64,000 nucleotides of DNA from Lingula anatina (Eukaryota > Brachiopoda > Lingulata > Lingulida > Lingulidae). This document shows, one piece after another, positions 1 through 11,832 of the stretch. The position numbers and the translations under genes were made by a program. The first letter of the stretch is position 1. Every line of letters begins with the position of its first letter. The notes beneath the pieces are model-generated. The model was not told the origin of the DNA and did not search any database. It saw only the letters and a program-made list of their open reading frames with translations. Where the stretch lies: NCBI RefSeq assembly GCF_001039355.2, contig NW_019776002.1, positions 48,952 through 112,951 on the forward strand, in the 5' to 3' direction.

Positions 1-213
1 GTGAATTTGGAGGTTTGAATTAGAACCAAACGCTGATAGAGCTAAGTAACTGACGAATGCCTGTCGTCGTAATGTCTAATGCAGTATATTGTCACAGTGC
101 CGTGTACTAGAGCTTCAGAGGGGTTTTCACTCGATTTTCCAGATATTGATTAATCGTCTTCTTGTTATTGTGAGTGTTATTGTGAGTGTGTGTTTTTGCA
201 CTGGTATGTCGAC

Positions 214-443
214 TTAGACTCCGTTCACATGAAAAATCTATTTTCTAAAAATCTATTTTCTATTCGCGGTATCTTGTGATCACTCCGAGCGCAGCCGAGA
301 ATTAATAACAGGCTTGGAAGTAACTGGCTCGCGCTGCCAGTAATTACGCCGCGGGGTATTCAGGGCACAGACTGTGATCACAAGATACCGCGAATAGAAA
401 ATAGATTTTTAGAAAATAGACTTGTCATGTGAACGGAGCCTAA
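214..443. mobile_element. Fold-back MITE, family 1, copy A
   Basis: A non-coding element of about 230 bp with long terminal inverted repeats. The left end reads TTAGACTCCGTTCACATG and the right end is its near-exact complement (catgtgaacggagcctaa). The arms continue inward through the AATCTATTTTCT and GATCACAAGATACCGCGAAT blocks, so almost the whole element can fold back. There is no transposase ORF. A second diverged copy lies 14 bp downstream, which defines a family. Confidence 0.85.
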
Positions 444-456
444 TACCATTGGCACT

Positions 457-697
457 CTAGGGCTGCGTTCACATGGAGAATCTATTTTCTAAAAATCTAA
501 ATATCTATTTTCGGTATCTTGTGATCACGGTCTGTGCCCTGGATACCCCGCGGCGTAATTACTGGCAGCACCGAGAATTAATTACAGCTTTGGTTATTAC
601 GCTGTGGGGTATTCAGGACACAGACCGTGATCACAAGATACCGAAAATAGATTTTTAGATTGTTAGAAAATAGATTTTTCATATGAACGGTCCCTAG
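457..697. mobile_element. Fold-back MITE, family 1, copy B
   Basis: Second copy of the 214-443 element, in tandem. Ends are CTAGGGCTGCGTTCACATGG on the left and the complement of CTAGGGACCGTTCATATG on the right. It shares the GGTATCTTGTGATCAC arm and the GGGGTATTCAGG(A/G)CACAGAC segment with copy A. The small ORF inside reads across the inverted repeats and is not a gene. Confidence 0.85.
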
Positions 698-1283
698 GTC
701 TTAAAATCGCCGAATATGCCGATAGGATGTAAACTTTATTATAGACAAAAATAAAATACTTCTTGTTTCAACAATATTTCTTTTTAAATACATTTATAGC
801 GATCAAAATTTAAAAATTTGCCAGGGAAAGCCCGTTTTTACACAGTGCCACAGTGCCAAGTGGAGCCGATATTGTATTTCAAGAGAAAAAGCGTCAAGAA
901 CGCTATCATGGTCACGACAATGTTTCGTCTGATATTCACGTAAGTTTAAAGTAAGTATTTGTTCAGAACTTTCGAACAACATCTTACATACAATCAAAAC
1001 GCTTCACTCTGAAAATTGGCTTATCTTAACTTCCATGTGATGCAAACAAACCTAACTTTCAGATTGAAGGTATCCACACAGAGAAAGATAAATTGAAAAG
1101 AAATGAAGGAACCCCGAAACCTTGTTAATTCTGTGTCGGATCAAATGAAACGAAACATTCAAAGATCCATATACGTATGTATGAAACGCCAACGACTTAC
1201 CTTGCTTACATTGGAACTTTACACTATTTCGTGCATATTACATTTTTAATTAAAGTTGGATCATAGTTGAATCTTAAACGTAC

Positions 1284-1446
1284 CTTGAGTTAGGTCCTGG
1301 TATGGGAGGTTGTCTACGTCTTCATCGCCGAAGGAATCTGCGTAAAGCGTGGAAAAACTGCCTGCTTTGGTTGCCAATATTTGGCAGGAAAACAAGGCAA
1401 CAAGTGCGGCAATTGCCACTCGACCGCTGGAGATGCCCATTGCCAT
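1284..1446 (-). CDS. 5' exon of a secreted-protein gene, unrecognised (partial)
   Basis: A minus-strand ATG at 1446 opens 54 codons that begin like a signal peptide: MAMGISSGR, then a hydrophobic run (VAIAALVALFSCQILA), then a likely cleavage site near ATKA/GSF. The mature part is acidic (ADSFGDEDVDNLPYQDLTQ). The frame ends at a good donor, CAAG/GTACGT (intron from 1283), in phase 1. A TATA-like box lies about 45 bp upstream of the ATG, which supports a real first exon. I found no convincing downstream exon before position 1, so the gene would run off the window. It could be a neuropeptide or hormone precursor or another secreted protein; the fragment does not tell which. Confidence 0.45.
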
Positions 1447-1490
1447 GTATCACGTTGACCAGCTTGCTAATACTGAGCGATCAGCTCTTA

Positions 1491-1499
1491 CTTTATATA
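1491..1499 (-). promoter_or_regulatory. TATA-box-like element (TATATAAAG)
   Basis: On the minus strand TATATAAAG lies about 45 bp upstream of the signal-peptide ATG at 1446. A start of transcription 25-30 bp downstream would leave a 5' UTR of only about 20 nt. This placement is an inference from the motif alone. Confidence 0.4.
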
Positions 1500-2541
1500 C
1501 CTATACCGTAGTGCCAGAAACAGCAACACCAGTTCATAGGCTGGCCAAGAGCAACGCAACCCTCATATCATTATCCATAACGACCAGATAACACGTGCCC
1601 TATTATTTATGCAGTATTTTGAGGGCATGGACAAAATTACGTAATTTTGTCCATGGGGAGTGTCACACACATTGAAAGATTATTTCATAGATTTTTTCTT
1701 ATCTTTTTACATATCTTTTTTACATTTTACATATCATATGTATATTCTTATATGATGAAATGGTCAATTCTGTTTACAGATGGCCAAGTGAAATTTCCGG
1801 TGATAAACACATCGATAACCGATAGCAGTTTTTATTCTAAGGTGTCATTTATACCCGTCACCCATAACTTAATATTCCTAATAGGGAGAAGGTAGCAATC
1901 GATTTGGAAGATAACTTCATCACTGCTTCAGTTTAAATTGCCAAAAGTGGTGCAGTAATTGACAAAAGTATAAAGAATAAACTTATAGCTGAGATATTTG
2001 GTAGCATTTTTAAGCCGATGTTATGCGGTCGTGCTTACAAAAGCCCCTGGAGAATTTGTGTAATGTTAAGATATTAAAATCAAAAGGGAGCAATTTAAGG
2101 AAAATCGTGCGCACCAACTTCCGCACAGCTCTATCTTTGCCACTGTCGTTTTTCTGCTAAAAGCCCAGGTACATATATAGTAGAGATTTTCAAGATAACG
2201 AAAATACACTTTCACCCGAAATACCCTCATGTGACGTTTTCAGGAAAATGACCACAACTTTTCTGAAGACAAATAACGTCCATTAAAAGGTTCCTGAAGT
2301 GTTTTTGAGTATGGAAGCTGTAGGCGTCAAACCCCAATCCTTGGTCTTTTTAATCTTAACCAACTGATGGATATTTTTAAGTAAAACGGCAACAAAATGT
2401 ACCGAAAATACCAAAACTATTGCGTCGTTCCTTTAACAACAGCAATTTACAATTCCTGGTGGTGTGTCTCCATAAACAGGGAGACTGAGATAAGCCAGGA
2501 CATGACAATGCCTACTTGGAAACAATTTGCTTTTCAAACGC

Positions 2542-2802
2542 TAAGGGCTCATTCTCAACGAAAATATCGTTCTACGTAGACCAATCCAACTCCTTGGGGA
2601 CTCTGGCTGAATGCAATCAGATTAACAGATTAACAGATTAACATGCCTCCTCCTGGCGTTGAGTAGAATGCAGGAAAGCTGGTGATTATACGAATACGTT
2701 GGAAACAAGAGGAGGCGTGTTAAACTGATTGCATTCAGCGACAGTACCCTCAGAGTTGGAGCGATAAACGGAGATCGATAGTTTCATAGGAAACGAGCCC
2801 TA
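2542..2802. mobile_element. Short inverted-repeat element
   Basis: The ends TAAGGGCTCATTCTCAACG (left) and the complement of TTAGGGCTCGTTTCCTATG (right) are imperfect inverted repeats. The inner arms CTGAATGCAATCAG and CTGATTGCATTCAG are exact complements of each other. A 9-bp tandem repeat (CAGATTAAC, three units, about 2618-2642) sits in the middle. It has no coding capacity. Confidence 0.65.
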
Positions 2803-2866
2803 AAAACTGAGTCAGTGCAAAATAGGCGGGGCAGACATCTGGGTATACATCCAGGGATTTACTTAC

Positions 2867-3030
2867 TGTTGAATCAGAGCCTTTCCGCCCAGGAAGAGCA
2901 TTAAGTCAACAGGGACTCTTGAGGTCTCTGCTAATGACTTGTCAAAGGCTATGCCATTACCGTGAGCCTCGCTCTCCCCCGCAATTCCCCTTGTTCCTGT
3001 GGTGGGTGACTCACATAGCAACATGTTTGG
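2867..3030 (-). other. Possible isolated exon, minus strand
   Basis: A 164-nt open stretch on the minus strand lies between a weak acceptor (atatttttcaag) and a strong donor (GTAAGT from 2866). It would encode a mixed sequence ending in PVDLMLFLGGKALIQ. The composition is more protein-like than its surroundings, but I recognise no domain. The supposed signal-peptide exon at 1446 lies downstream, so this would be part of another transcript or a non-coding coincidence. Confidence 0.2.
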
Positions 3031-3414
3031 CTTGAAAAATATATCACATAATAAGACTCGGTTGCTGAATGTTGGATAACATGTCGATAGTTTTAAATAA
3101 ATTGAAATCATTCAAAGGCCATAAAGGACTTACTGACTCTTTTTTTAATAGAAATGAACGCATAATGTTATGAATATAGATACTGTTGGGAAATAAAACA
3201 AACGGAAAACACCTACAATTTAAAAGGGGGCATTTTTTTCAAGGCTCAAATCTGTTTATTTTCCTTGCATATAGCAAAGGTTAAGAACTAACCTCCCAAA
3301 GGTATGTTACAGCCTTTCCAAGTAATAGAATTAAACGGGTTCGGTACGTTAGGATTTAGATAACGCTTAAATAAACATTGCAATGTTATACGATAATGCT
3401 GTTGCATCAAAAAC

Positions 3415-3730
3415 AGGCCTACCCAACAACCAGACTCGGCACCGAATGATCCTGAATTCACCGGTAAATCGGACCACACTACCCGTTTTCAAGGTGTGTA
3501 TCAGTACGCATTTCACAGTATCGGACGCGACACAGCTCTTGCCTAGTACGCGATGTGATAGTGACGATTCTCAGCGAGGTTGAAAAGGATTGCATCACCA
3601 CTCAAAATTTGTTCAGGGTATGATACTGTGTAATGAGATCTGACACACACCTTGAAAACTGGTAGTATGGTTTGATCTACCGGTGAATTCAGGATCATTC
3701 GGTGCCGAGTCTGGTAGTTGGGTAGGCCTG
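3415..3730. mobile_element. Fold-back element with ~120-bp arms
   Basis: The left arm starts CAGGCCTACCCAACAACCAG and the right arm ends with its near-exact complement (gttgggtaggcctg). The arms share GAATGATCCTGAATTCACCGG and TTTTCAAGGTGTGT. The small ORFs on both strands here are products of the palindrome. It has no transposase and is most likely a MITE. Confidence 0.8.
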
Positions 3731-5124
3731 AAAAATACCCGGCGGATTTGCTTATTCGAGCTGATGACGTAACAGCAGCGTTTTTGGGATAAAAATATAA
3801 TATCATTTTTAAATAGATCTTCCTTACCGGGCAGCCGTCAACACCGTTTTGCCGTTTTTTTTTCCAACACAAGGATTACTAAAATCCGGTGCCAGTCAAT
3901 TTTCTTGAAAGTCTTACTTCCGATTTTATCAGTAAAGAGGCGATATGATGCCTTTGTTCAATGGAACATCTTAATTTGGGGCTCATGTTTCTTAAACAAA
4001 TAGATTTGAAACCAAACGCTAGCACCGGGCTGTAGTTTACACCCTTGTTGTCGACCATGCCAATTTTGATGATATCTTAAATGTACTTACTACCGGAGTT
4101 ACGGCGAGAAACCGGTCGCTATTTCTCACCAATTTACAAAGCAGCAACATTGACAGTTCAGAAACGAGTGGGGGCGATGAATGCAGCAACAGAAAAGGAA
4201 TTTTGTGCTCTAAAAAACTTTTTAGGGGGGGGGGGGATATTTGGCCAAATACAGGCCTTTGGCGAAATCCGAAGTCCCAGCTCAAAAATTGCTGGTGTGC
4301 CTTCAATCTCAACAATGGGTTTCAAATCAAACCCATTATTCTATGAGTGATAAAACAGTGTACTGATAATCTAACAGTGTAAGAATTGGCACTGCAGTTT
4401 GAAGTACATGTAGTTGCAGTTAGCACATTAAGCAGTATCTGGTAAGTAGTATTAATGTATTTCAATGTAGTGATCGTCACACAGTCAGTAAAGGGAGAGG
4501 TCGCTTGGTAAAAGTGTAACCGCTCACTCTTCAAATGACAAATTAATGAATAAAAAAAACGGGGTTAAAATGCGTTTACATGTATTTAAAGGTGTTTTTA
4601 GATAGGAACTCGATGGAGGGAAGTGCTTGAAAAATGTTGTGTAAACTAGAAATTTCCACTAATCAAAATTCCTGCATTCAAATTACGTAAGTGTGCCTGA
4701 TCATCACTTTTCATAAGCCTGATCAAAGCAACGTTTACCTAACTATACCAATTAACGCGCAGTCGAGATGCAGTATGTAGCCATGTATCAGTAAAAAAAG
4801 GGCAAGCAAGAAATGGGTTTCAAAAACAGAAAAAATTAACGTCTTTAAAATTGAAATAATCATATTTTTTGCTTTAATGAAGTATTGACAGGAAACTATT
4901 AGTGGCCGGGGATCACTTTTCATTTTGCCTAGCTTCCGAGAACCTAGGCCTTCACAGACCAATTATTCTGATAGGTTCTCTAAATGAGAATCCTCTGTGG
5001 GCAGAAACCGCTGTCATGTGCTCATTAAAAAGATTTGACTTTTTCAAGAAAAACGACAATTATTTACACAGGTTTAATTTATTCCCTAGAGACAACTGTG
5101 AATAAGCCACCCTTAGCAAAATGA

Positions 5125-5400
5125 AAAGTTTGCAGCTATATTGCAGCAAAATTGCAACAACTAGTTTGCAGGAGTTTGCAAGAAAAAATTGTATTGCTGC
5201 TAATTTGCAACAAACTTGCAATAACAACTTATGTTTGCAGTAGGTTTGCAAGAAAAGTATTTATGTTCTGGCAAATTTGTAACAAATTAGCAGCAAATTT
5301 GCAAGAACATATTAAGTTTGCAGTAAATTTGCAAGAAACTATTCAAGAATTTCACGCACCACCCTTTTTGTAGCAAATTTGCAATGAATTTGCCAGATAG
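5125..5400. repeat. Degenerate TTTGCAAGAA/TTGCAACAA repeat tract
   Basis: About 275 bp in which TTGCA recurs every 10-25 bases, usually as TTTGCAAGAA, TTTGCAACAA or TTTGCAGTA. Spacing is irregular, so this is not a clean tandem array. The partly self-complementary unit makes hairpins likely. No gene evidence. Confidence 0.6.
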
Positions 5401-6065
5401 CTTGCAGCATGCCTGATATTTTGGCAAGGGTAGTTATACGGTTGCATGTTTTAATAGAACTGACGATTAATATGGAATTTTCCAAATCATTTTTTCTGTG
5501 ATTTTTTCCCTATTTTTCTGATTAATAAAAAAACAAAGACTTAATACTGCTTTCATACAATTAAAATACCTTTTTTGTGCCATTGTGAATAATAAAAAGG
5601 TTATCCGTTGTGAGCGAACGATTTTAGATTGTCATTTATTCTGGAGACTTTCTTAAGGGGCGAGTTCAATTTCCACCTGGTCTAAGGGGCAATCACTTTG
5701 CATAGGATATACGTAAGCTGTCTCTATGTATAGCATTTTAGATAGGGTGTCTTGCGTGCCGACAGAGTCACATAAAGGCATTGACAGTTTTTTTCACATG
5801 AATTAGTCCCAATCTTCAGTTTGTGGTCATCACGCAGTCATATCAGTGGCCAATTACTAAGTGACCCATTGATGCTATCACGAGCGAGAGACACATGTAT
5901 GCACGGTTGCATGCACGGTTGTCACAGCTGTGTGTTGTGTGTGTGTGTGTGGGGGGGGGGGGGCGAGGGAGGGGGGTTGTCACAGCGGTAGGGGGCTGGG
6001 CATTCTATCACGTCGATCCGATATTCAAATGTACCGGAAGACGTCAGGCCACCTACGTGCAGCCT

Positions 6066-6266
6066 GGCTAGTTATGTGATCTCCACCTGTCACTTGGCCA
6101 CGCCCCGTTGCCGCAGAGCTAGGTATGTGATCTCCACCTGTCACTTGACCACGCCCCATTGCCGCAGAGCTAGTTATGTGATCTCCACCTGTCACTTGAC
6201 CACGCCCCATTGCCGCAAAGCTAAGTATGTGATCTCCACCGTCACTTGGCCACGCCCCCATTGCCT
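6066..6266. repeat. 51-bp minisatellite, about 4 units
   Basis: Units start near 6068, 6119, 6170 and 6221, each with CTAGTTATGTGATCTCCACC followed by TGTCACTTGACCACGCCCC. The last unit is shortened by a few bases. Because 51 is divisible by 3, reading frames stay open on both strands (e.g. repeated GRGQVTGGDHI on the minus strand), which imitates a repeat protein. I see no splice sites or start context that would make it a gene. Confidence 0.85.
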
Positions 6267-7329
6267 GGAATAATCCTTGCGTCAAGACAAGAAGATAAGT
6301 GGGAAAGCTGCTACATAGCCTCCCTCCTGTCTATATTTGCTCTAAGCATTTCGAAACCGTTTTTCCACCCATTGGACCTAGATGTTAAAGTCAGTCCAAT
6401 CCGCCGGACCAAGTTTTGTCACCCATACCTATAACTAATGGCACCATGCTTCAGGAATTGACAGCTGGAATGCAAGGAGAAAACCACATTGGGCAGTATT
6501 TATCTCCCCCTCCTGTCGCAATTTGAGGCTGCTATTAAACATGTCTATCTTGTGAACTCTAAACCGACCAACTAGGCAAATGTGTGATTTTCTGTATTGT
6601 GCTTTTTTTCTAAGTTGCCTTATTACTGGCGACTGCATAAAATTAGAATTAATCGAAATTAATTAAAATTAATAAAAAAGAATAAAAGAATCTGAAATAG
6701 CTCGACAACTTGAATTTGTAATCTAGTAGTACTACTATACCTGGACAGAAAGAAAGACCAATGAAAAAGTGTTACAACTTGCAGGAGTACAACTCACACA
6801 GATTAAAATAACCAGAAAAAGTCAAAGAAAGAAAAATGTAAAATGTCAAACATCATGTTTATTGACTCCATTACGCCAACGTGGGCTGCAGGTGAATTTC
6901 CTAAAGAGGTTCACTATTTGTAATCAGAAATATTTCACGGAAAAGTACATGATGAGAGACCCACATGGCATTCCTGTTCTTAATTATTCCATAAATAATT
7001 GTGCCTCATGTCTAATGATATATTATTTTGCCTAATGATCAATTTTATTGCTAAAAATAATGGAATATTTCGTAAAGTTTAGATATAATTATTATTTTCA
7101 AGTTAACTGTGATTAGTGTCACGAAAACTTTTCTATATCTGGATGTGCCTGTGGGATCACTGAAAGTAGCATCTCAGCTGATATCTCATTCCATCTTCAA
7201 GAACTGACTTTGGGGTTAACTCCAGGCTTTATCATGACTGCACACTTGCTCACACCTCTCGCCTGGCAAGTGTTTGTTGACGAAACACAATGGTCTAAGG
7301 ATGGAACCACCATCTTTGAGACCTGATAT

Positions 7330-7533
7330 TAAACTTACTAATCAACTGTGACATGAATTGGAGTGTGCAATGCAAAGGGGAACCAACCCTATAAAAACGT
7401 GGACCAACTCCCCCAACTTGTTTAAGAAGAATGGGACAATATCCCACAAAACAGAATTGTAACCCGTGTTGAAGGCTTGTCGCGCCGTCTACAGGAGATA
7501 ATTGCAGTGCGCGGTAGACGCACGAGCTGTTAG
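7330..7533 (+). pseudogene. mariner/Tc1-type transposase relic (C-terminal end)
   Basis: The frame from 7426 to the TAG at 7533 reads EEWDNIPQNRIVTRVEGLSR and ends in RRLQEIIAVRGRRTSC. This matches the typical end of Tc1/mariner transposases, where a W-x-x-IPQ motif is followed by a basic C-terminal tail. A second frame just upstream (about 7351-7420) contains ELECAMQRGTNP, also transposase-like, so there is a frameshift near 7420. The catalytic DDE region is not recognisable. It is a dead copy. The sequence near 7850 (TGGGACAACCTTTTTGACCA) may belong to the terminal repeat of the same element. Confidence 0.6.
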
Positions 7534-7967
7534 GCACGTGATTTTTAACGAGCACACCCTAATACTAAATGTGTGTGAAATTGGTAACATTTAATGGCGT
7601 CTTTTCAATTTTATAGACATTTCTTTACATCTGTAGAAGTCACAGTGAAACAGTCGATTTGAGGGGGTACCTCTTATAAATTTTACTAAATGGTATAAAA
7701 TATATATTTTTTCATCACTATTTTGTATTTTTTAAACCATTAATCATGTTAGACACGGTATCCGTAATAAAAAGCATTATTTCTAACAATTTACAGCTGT
7801 AAGGTGATCATTTGTAATTAAAAGCACATGGAAATGAGGGTGGGACAACCTTTTTGACCAATGTTGTATATATAAGAATATAATAAGTATATAAGAATGT
7901 GACAGTTGATTACAATACGAAACACTATTTGATTAAAATGATCTCATGTAAATGATTTTAAGCAATT

Positions 7968-8440
7968 ATCATCATCATCATCATCATTCAGAGCCTAATG
8001 TGTTCCACTATGGGACAAAGACCTCAGCATGCCTCTTCCAGTGTATTCCGTCTTGGGCTTCACACTTTGCTTTATTCCAGTACTCGTATAACCCATCCCT
8101 CCATTTTTTATGAGGCTTCCCTTGTTTCCTATGTCCATATCTTGGTGTCCATTCTGTCAGCCTTATTGTCCACCTGTCATCTTTGATTCTACTGATACAT
8201 GTATGTCCTGCCCATCTCCATTTCATTTCATTATAAGCAGCATATCCTTCACTTTGGTCTGTTCTCTTATCCACTTCATGGTCATCCTATCCCTTCCCTG
8301 ATGTTTGACATACTTCTTTCCATCTTTCTCTGTGCTTCTTGTAGCTTTTGCCACATGGGTGCATTCATTGTGCATGTCTCTGAACCATAGGTGACAGCTG
8401 GCAATACACATGCTTTGAACACTTTCCTTCTCAGACAGGC
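7968..8440 (-). pseudogene. RTE-like LINE, 3' end relic
   Basis: The minus strand encodes a degraded C-terminal piece of a LINE endonuclease/reverse transcriptase protein: KWRWAGHTCISRIKDDRWT, TEWTPRYGHRKQGKPHKKWR and EAQDGIHWKRHAEVFV. The order KWxWAGH - DRW - EWxPR - KKWRD is characteristic of RTE-like elements. The upstream part (8223-8411) is in another frame, so the copy is frameshifted. It ends in a (TGA)n/(ATG)n simple tail at about 7968-7988, as RTE elements commonly do. It is 5'-truncated, with no catalytic RT motifs. Confidence 0.75.
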
Positions 8441-9668
8441 AGGGAGAAACAATAAGTTGCTGATAAGTAAAAAAATTAAAAAATTCTAGTTAAGTTGTGA
8501 AAAGTCTTTCTTTTATTAAAAGATTTTTATATATTTGTGACCAAAGCAATGATAGATAGACTCCCTTTGACATGCCATGAGCGTAATGGATTTTTCTTTG
8601 TTGCAATAGGTACCAAACAATGTATCTGATTTGCCTACAATGTGGCATAGATTACATCTAAATTCCCCATATATGGAGACACAATGTGACAAAGTGAACC
8701 TCGTCCTCTGTTGCTCTGTGATCATACAACTTTCATAATCTTCCATCAGGTTCAGAGGTGGATTTGAGCTTATTATGCCGATCAGTTTCCATCCGAAGGT
8801 TATGTGGCCTTGTTCGAAATTTAATGAAAGTATTACATTTATTTTCTCTATCCTTCAAGTTATCTAGTTAATTTTTTTGTTGAGCTTGCTTTTAAATTGC
8901 CAATACATCCTCTACTTAGCATTTCTAGAGCTTATGCTATGGTGTCATGACTTTATATTCTTCATGGCCTTATTAGCCGCCCCTTAAAGGTACACATAAG
9001 ATAATTTTTGCCCCAAAATTCATATTTAACGAATTATTCCGAGGTAAACGACGGCACCTTCCCGCGATTTACCAATCTATAATTTTCCTTTCCTTGCATT
9101 CACCAAAACGCTGTACATAACAATTTTAGAAAAAGCACTTAATCAAAACCCACGCTTAAGCTAAACAAGAAGCAATCCATGCACCAAGAATGCGTTTTAA
9201 ATCCTATCCTTTGTGCCTGTTAATACCTCTGGTAAGTTTTCTCTGTCTTTTGCGTTAATCAGATGATTCAAAGCGCCCTCACTCCATGATACGGATGATA
9301 GAAGTTCCGAGTTCCGCTGCTGCATCAAACTGTTCGGATCGTGAGTACATAGCATAGCACATTCAAAGTGGCCAACCAACGCAATCACCTATGACTATGC
9401 TTCCTTTCAACTGCAGCCAATTTATAGCCATCATCTGCTGTCCACCTGCCGACATCTTAATTTGGGTAAGGCACAAGTCAAATGGACTTCCTAAGGGGCT
9501 TTGTGTCAAAACTAAAACGTAACAGGCAACAGGAGTTTCTGTTCTTGTATTTTTATTTTTAGGTTTACATTTCTGACAAAATTTCTGCACTAATAATATA
9601 AGATATTGCTTTTTGTACTGTCAGCTAGCTGCATTTTTTATAATGGCTCTGTACAACGTTATACCTGC

Positions 9669-9850
9669 AGGCAATAAATCAAAGAACAAAACCAGTGCTG
9701 ATCAAATTTAAAAGTAAGTAAAACGCTTCCGCAGCTGAAAGTTTTCGAATTGTGACAGTAACGTATGTTCCATTTTTTGAGACAGACGATGAATTATTTT
9801 TTATTCTCCGTGGTTCCTGGAGAGTGACATCTTGATAGTAACTCGCCATG
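9669..9850. repeat. Dispersed direct repeat, copy 1
   Basis: About 180 bp sharing AAAGAACAAAACCAGTGCTG, GACAGTAACGTA and GACGATGAATTATTTTT in the same order and orientation with 11656-11832. Weak similarity may continue to about 9960. This is an unidentified repeat family or a local duplication. Confidence 0.65.
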
Positions 9851-10424
9851 TAAAACCCTTAAATTATCAAACGTTTTTTTTAATCCATATATTTTTAAGA
9901 GCTTGCCTGTGACATTATTTGCTCCTCTATGTTTTGTATGGGTGTATAATGAGATATTGTTATCAGAAATTTCCCCCCTCAGAGGTCTCTGTAGTTCGCT
10001 TCAAAATTAAATAAAAGTACTTCACTCAATTTTGTACCTTCACCCCTCCTCCCCCACTAAAAATGCAGTTAGTATCTCGCAGCTCAACTGGGAACACCCT
10101 CTGAGACATGTTTGCTGATAAAACGCCACGCTCTATGCATGTGTATGGTGTGTATATATACTGTATAATGCATTTTTGTGAAAAAAAAAATGGCCGAGGT
10201 TTTTGAAATGTGGCAGCAGGGTTTGATTTTCCGCATATTATTTCCGTCTTGTGTATGACAACTGCCTTATTTACTTGTAAAACGGGAAAAGTCGATCAAG
10301 GATGTCAAAACAACCAAGTTTAATGAATATGGTTGTGTGACCTTTTCAGAATGTTTTCAGGGCTAGTTCATACAATGTAGACGACAAGTATAAATGCTAC
10401 TCAGCAGGATACAGACATCTAAAT

Positions 10425-10588
10425 AAGTATTAAAACAAGTAACAGTCACATGTAAAGTACAAATCCCTTCATTTGGTATCTTGTTAAAAAGTGGAGATAG
10501 GAATTGAAAGATTTAGGAATTGTTAGGACTTGTGGAACAGAGATAAGGTTAAGTATTAAAACGAGTAACAGTCACATGTAAAGTACAT
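10425..10588. repeat. Short direct repeat pair
   Basis: AGTATTAAAAC(A/G)AGTAACAGT followed by CACATGTAAAGTACA occurs at about 10425-10461 and again at about 10552-10588 in the same orientation. No gene is visible around it. Confidence 0.6.
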
Positions 10589-11655
10589 GTATCAAGGTTC
10601 CATGATACACCGATTGTTAGCATCAAAGCCTCAGAACAATTGGCTTGGCTAGTTCTGGGATTTGGGACTCAATAATGGTACAGTTACGTGGTTCATGTTG
10701 ACTCCCATAAGGTCAATGATCACAAAATGTTGATAATAGCGTTATTGGAGACTCTAATGGTCTGGATCTCTTAAGATTCGTTCTCTAGACAAATATTGAG
10801 TTTTAGACATTTGGTCATTTCATAGAGTACCGTTTGTGAAGTTGACAATATTTAGACATTGATTATTGCTCATGAATAGCAAAAGGTCATCATCAGACAT
10901 TCGCCGAGGTGCCAAAACTGTCCATAACCTTCTGATTACCCTCCAGTAAGAAATCAATACCATTCTGCCTTGCCGACATATCTGACAAATTATTTCCGAG
11001 CAGAATGTTCTTTCTGCAGGCAACATGCAGGTCACGTTTCAATTGTCTGGTTTTCAACACGAAAAGTGCATATTTAATTCACTTAATAGAAAAAGGGGTT
11101 GGCTATCCGGAGGTTGCTGTGTTTTTGATTGTGCAGAGTTGTTTGATTGGAGGTATATGTTTTTTGTTGTCGACTGAAACATTTACAGTGCTTTTATGTA
11201 TAATTTATACTTCTGAAATAATATTTGCACCACGAATAAAAAATAGTGCCTCTTTTACTATCAGCATGCAGCATTTTTTCCTTATATACAAAACAATATT
11301 CAGTGACAAACTAAAAGCGCGCAAAATAANCCCTTTGTTGCTTCTCTAAACACACTCCAAAGATTGACCAAACCCATGCGTTTTTATACAAGGGCAGAAA
11401 TTGCCGAAAAGACCACCCCTCACATTTCTGACCACAGAAAATGCAACTGTATGCATCAATTGTTTCGAGAGTTGTATGGTAATTAGGTAACACACCTGGC
11501 TACTCAGGGAGTGACACCTCAGATTTGGATGTAAAGTAGTTAGAGAGAAAATAAATATTTTGTAGAAAATTTACTCGCCAAAAAATAATATTCCATATTA
11601 AGTGGTAACCCTGTAACAATCGCTCTATATAACAGAAGATTATCATGTATTGTAG

Positions 11656-11832
11656 GCAATCAATTAAAGAACAAAACCAGTGCTGATCGAATTTTCAAAG
11701 TGAGTAAAACCCTCTGCAGGTAAAAATTCACCATTTTTGACAGTAACGTAAAGTCCTTTTTTGGGCTAAGACGATGAATTATTTTTCATCCTCCATAATT
11801 CCAGGAGAGTGAAACTTTGACAGAATTTTTTT
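11656..11832. repeat. Dispersed direct repeat, copy 2
   Basis: Diverged copy of 9669-9850, about 2 kb away in the same orientation. Confidence 0.65.

Noticed and set aside
3543-3872. 109-aa minus-strand ORF
   Set aside because: It reads through the right arm of a fold-back element, and its sequence recurs from the left arm.
6025-6285. Repeat-containing protein on either strand (GRGQVTGGDHI repeats)
   Set aside because: Explained by the 51-bp minisatellite; frames stay open only because the period is divisible by three.
9669-11832. LTR retrotransposon
   Set aside because: The direct repeats are too diverged, and no gag, protease, RT or integrase motif was found between them.
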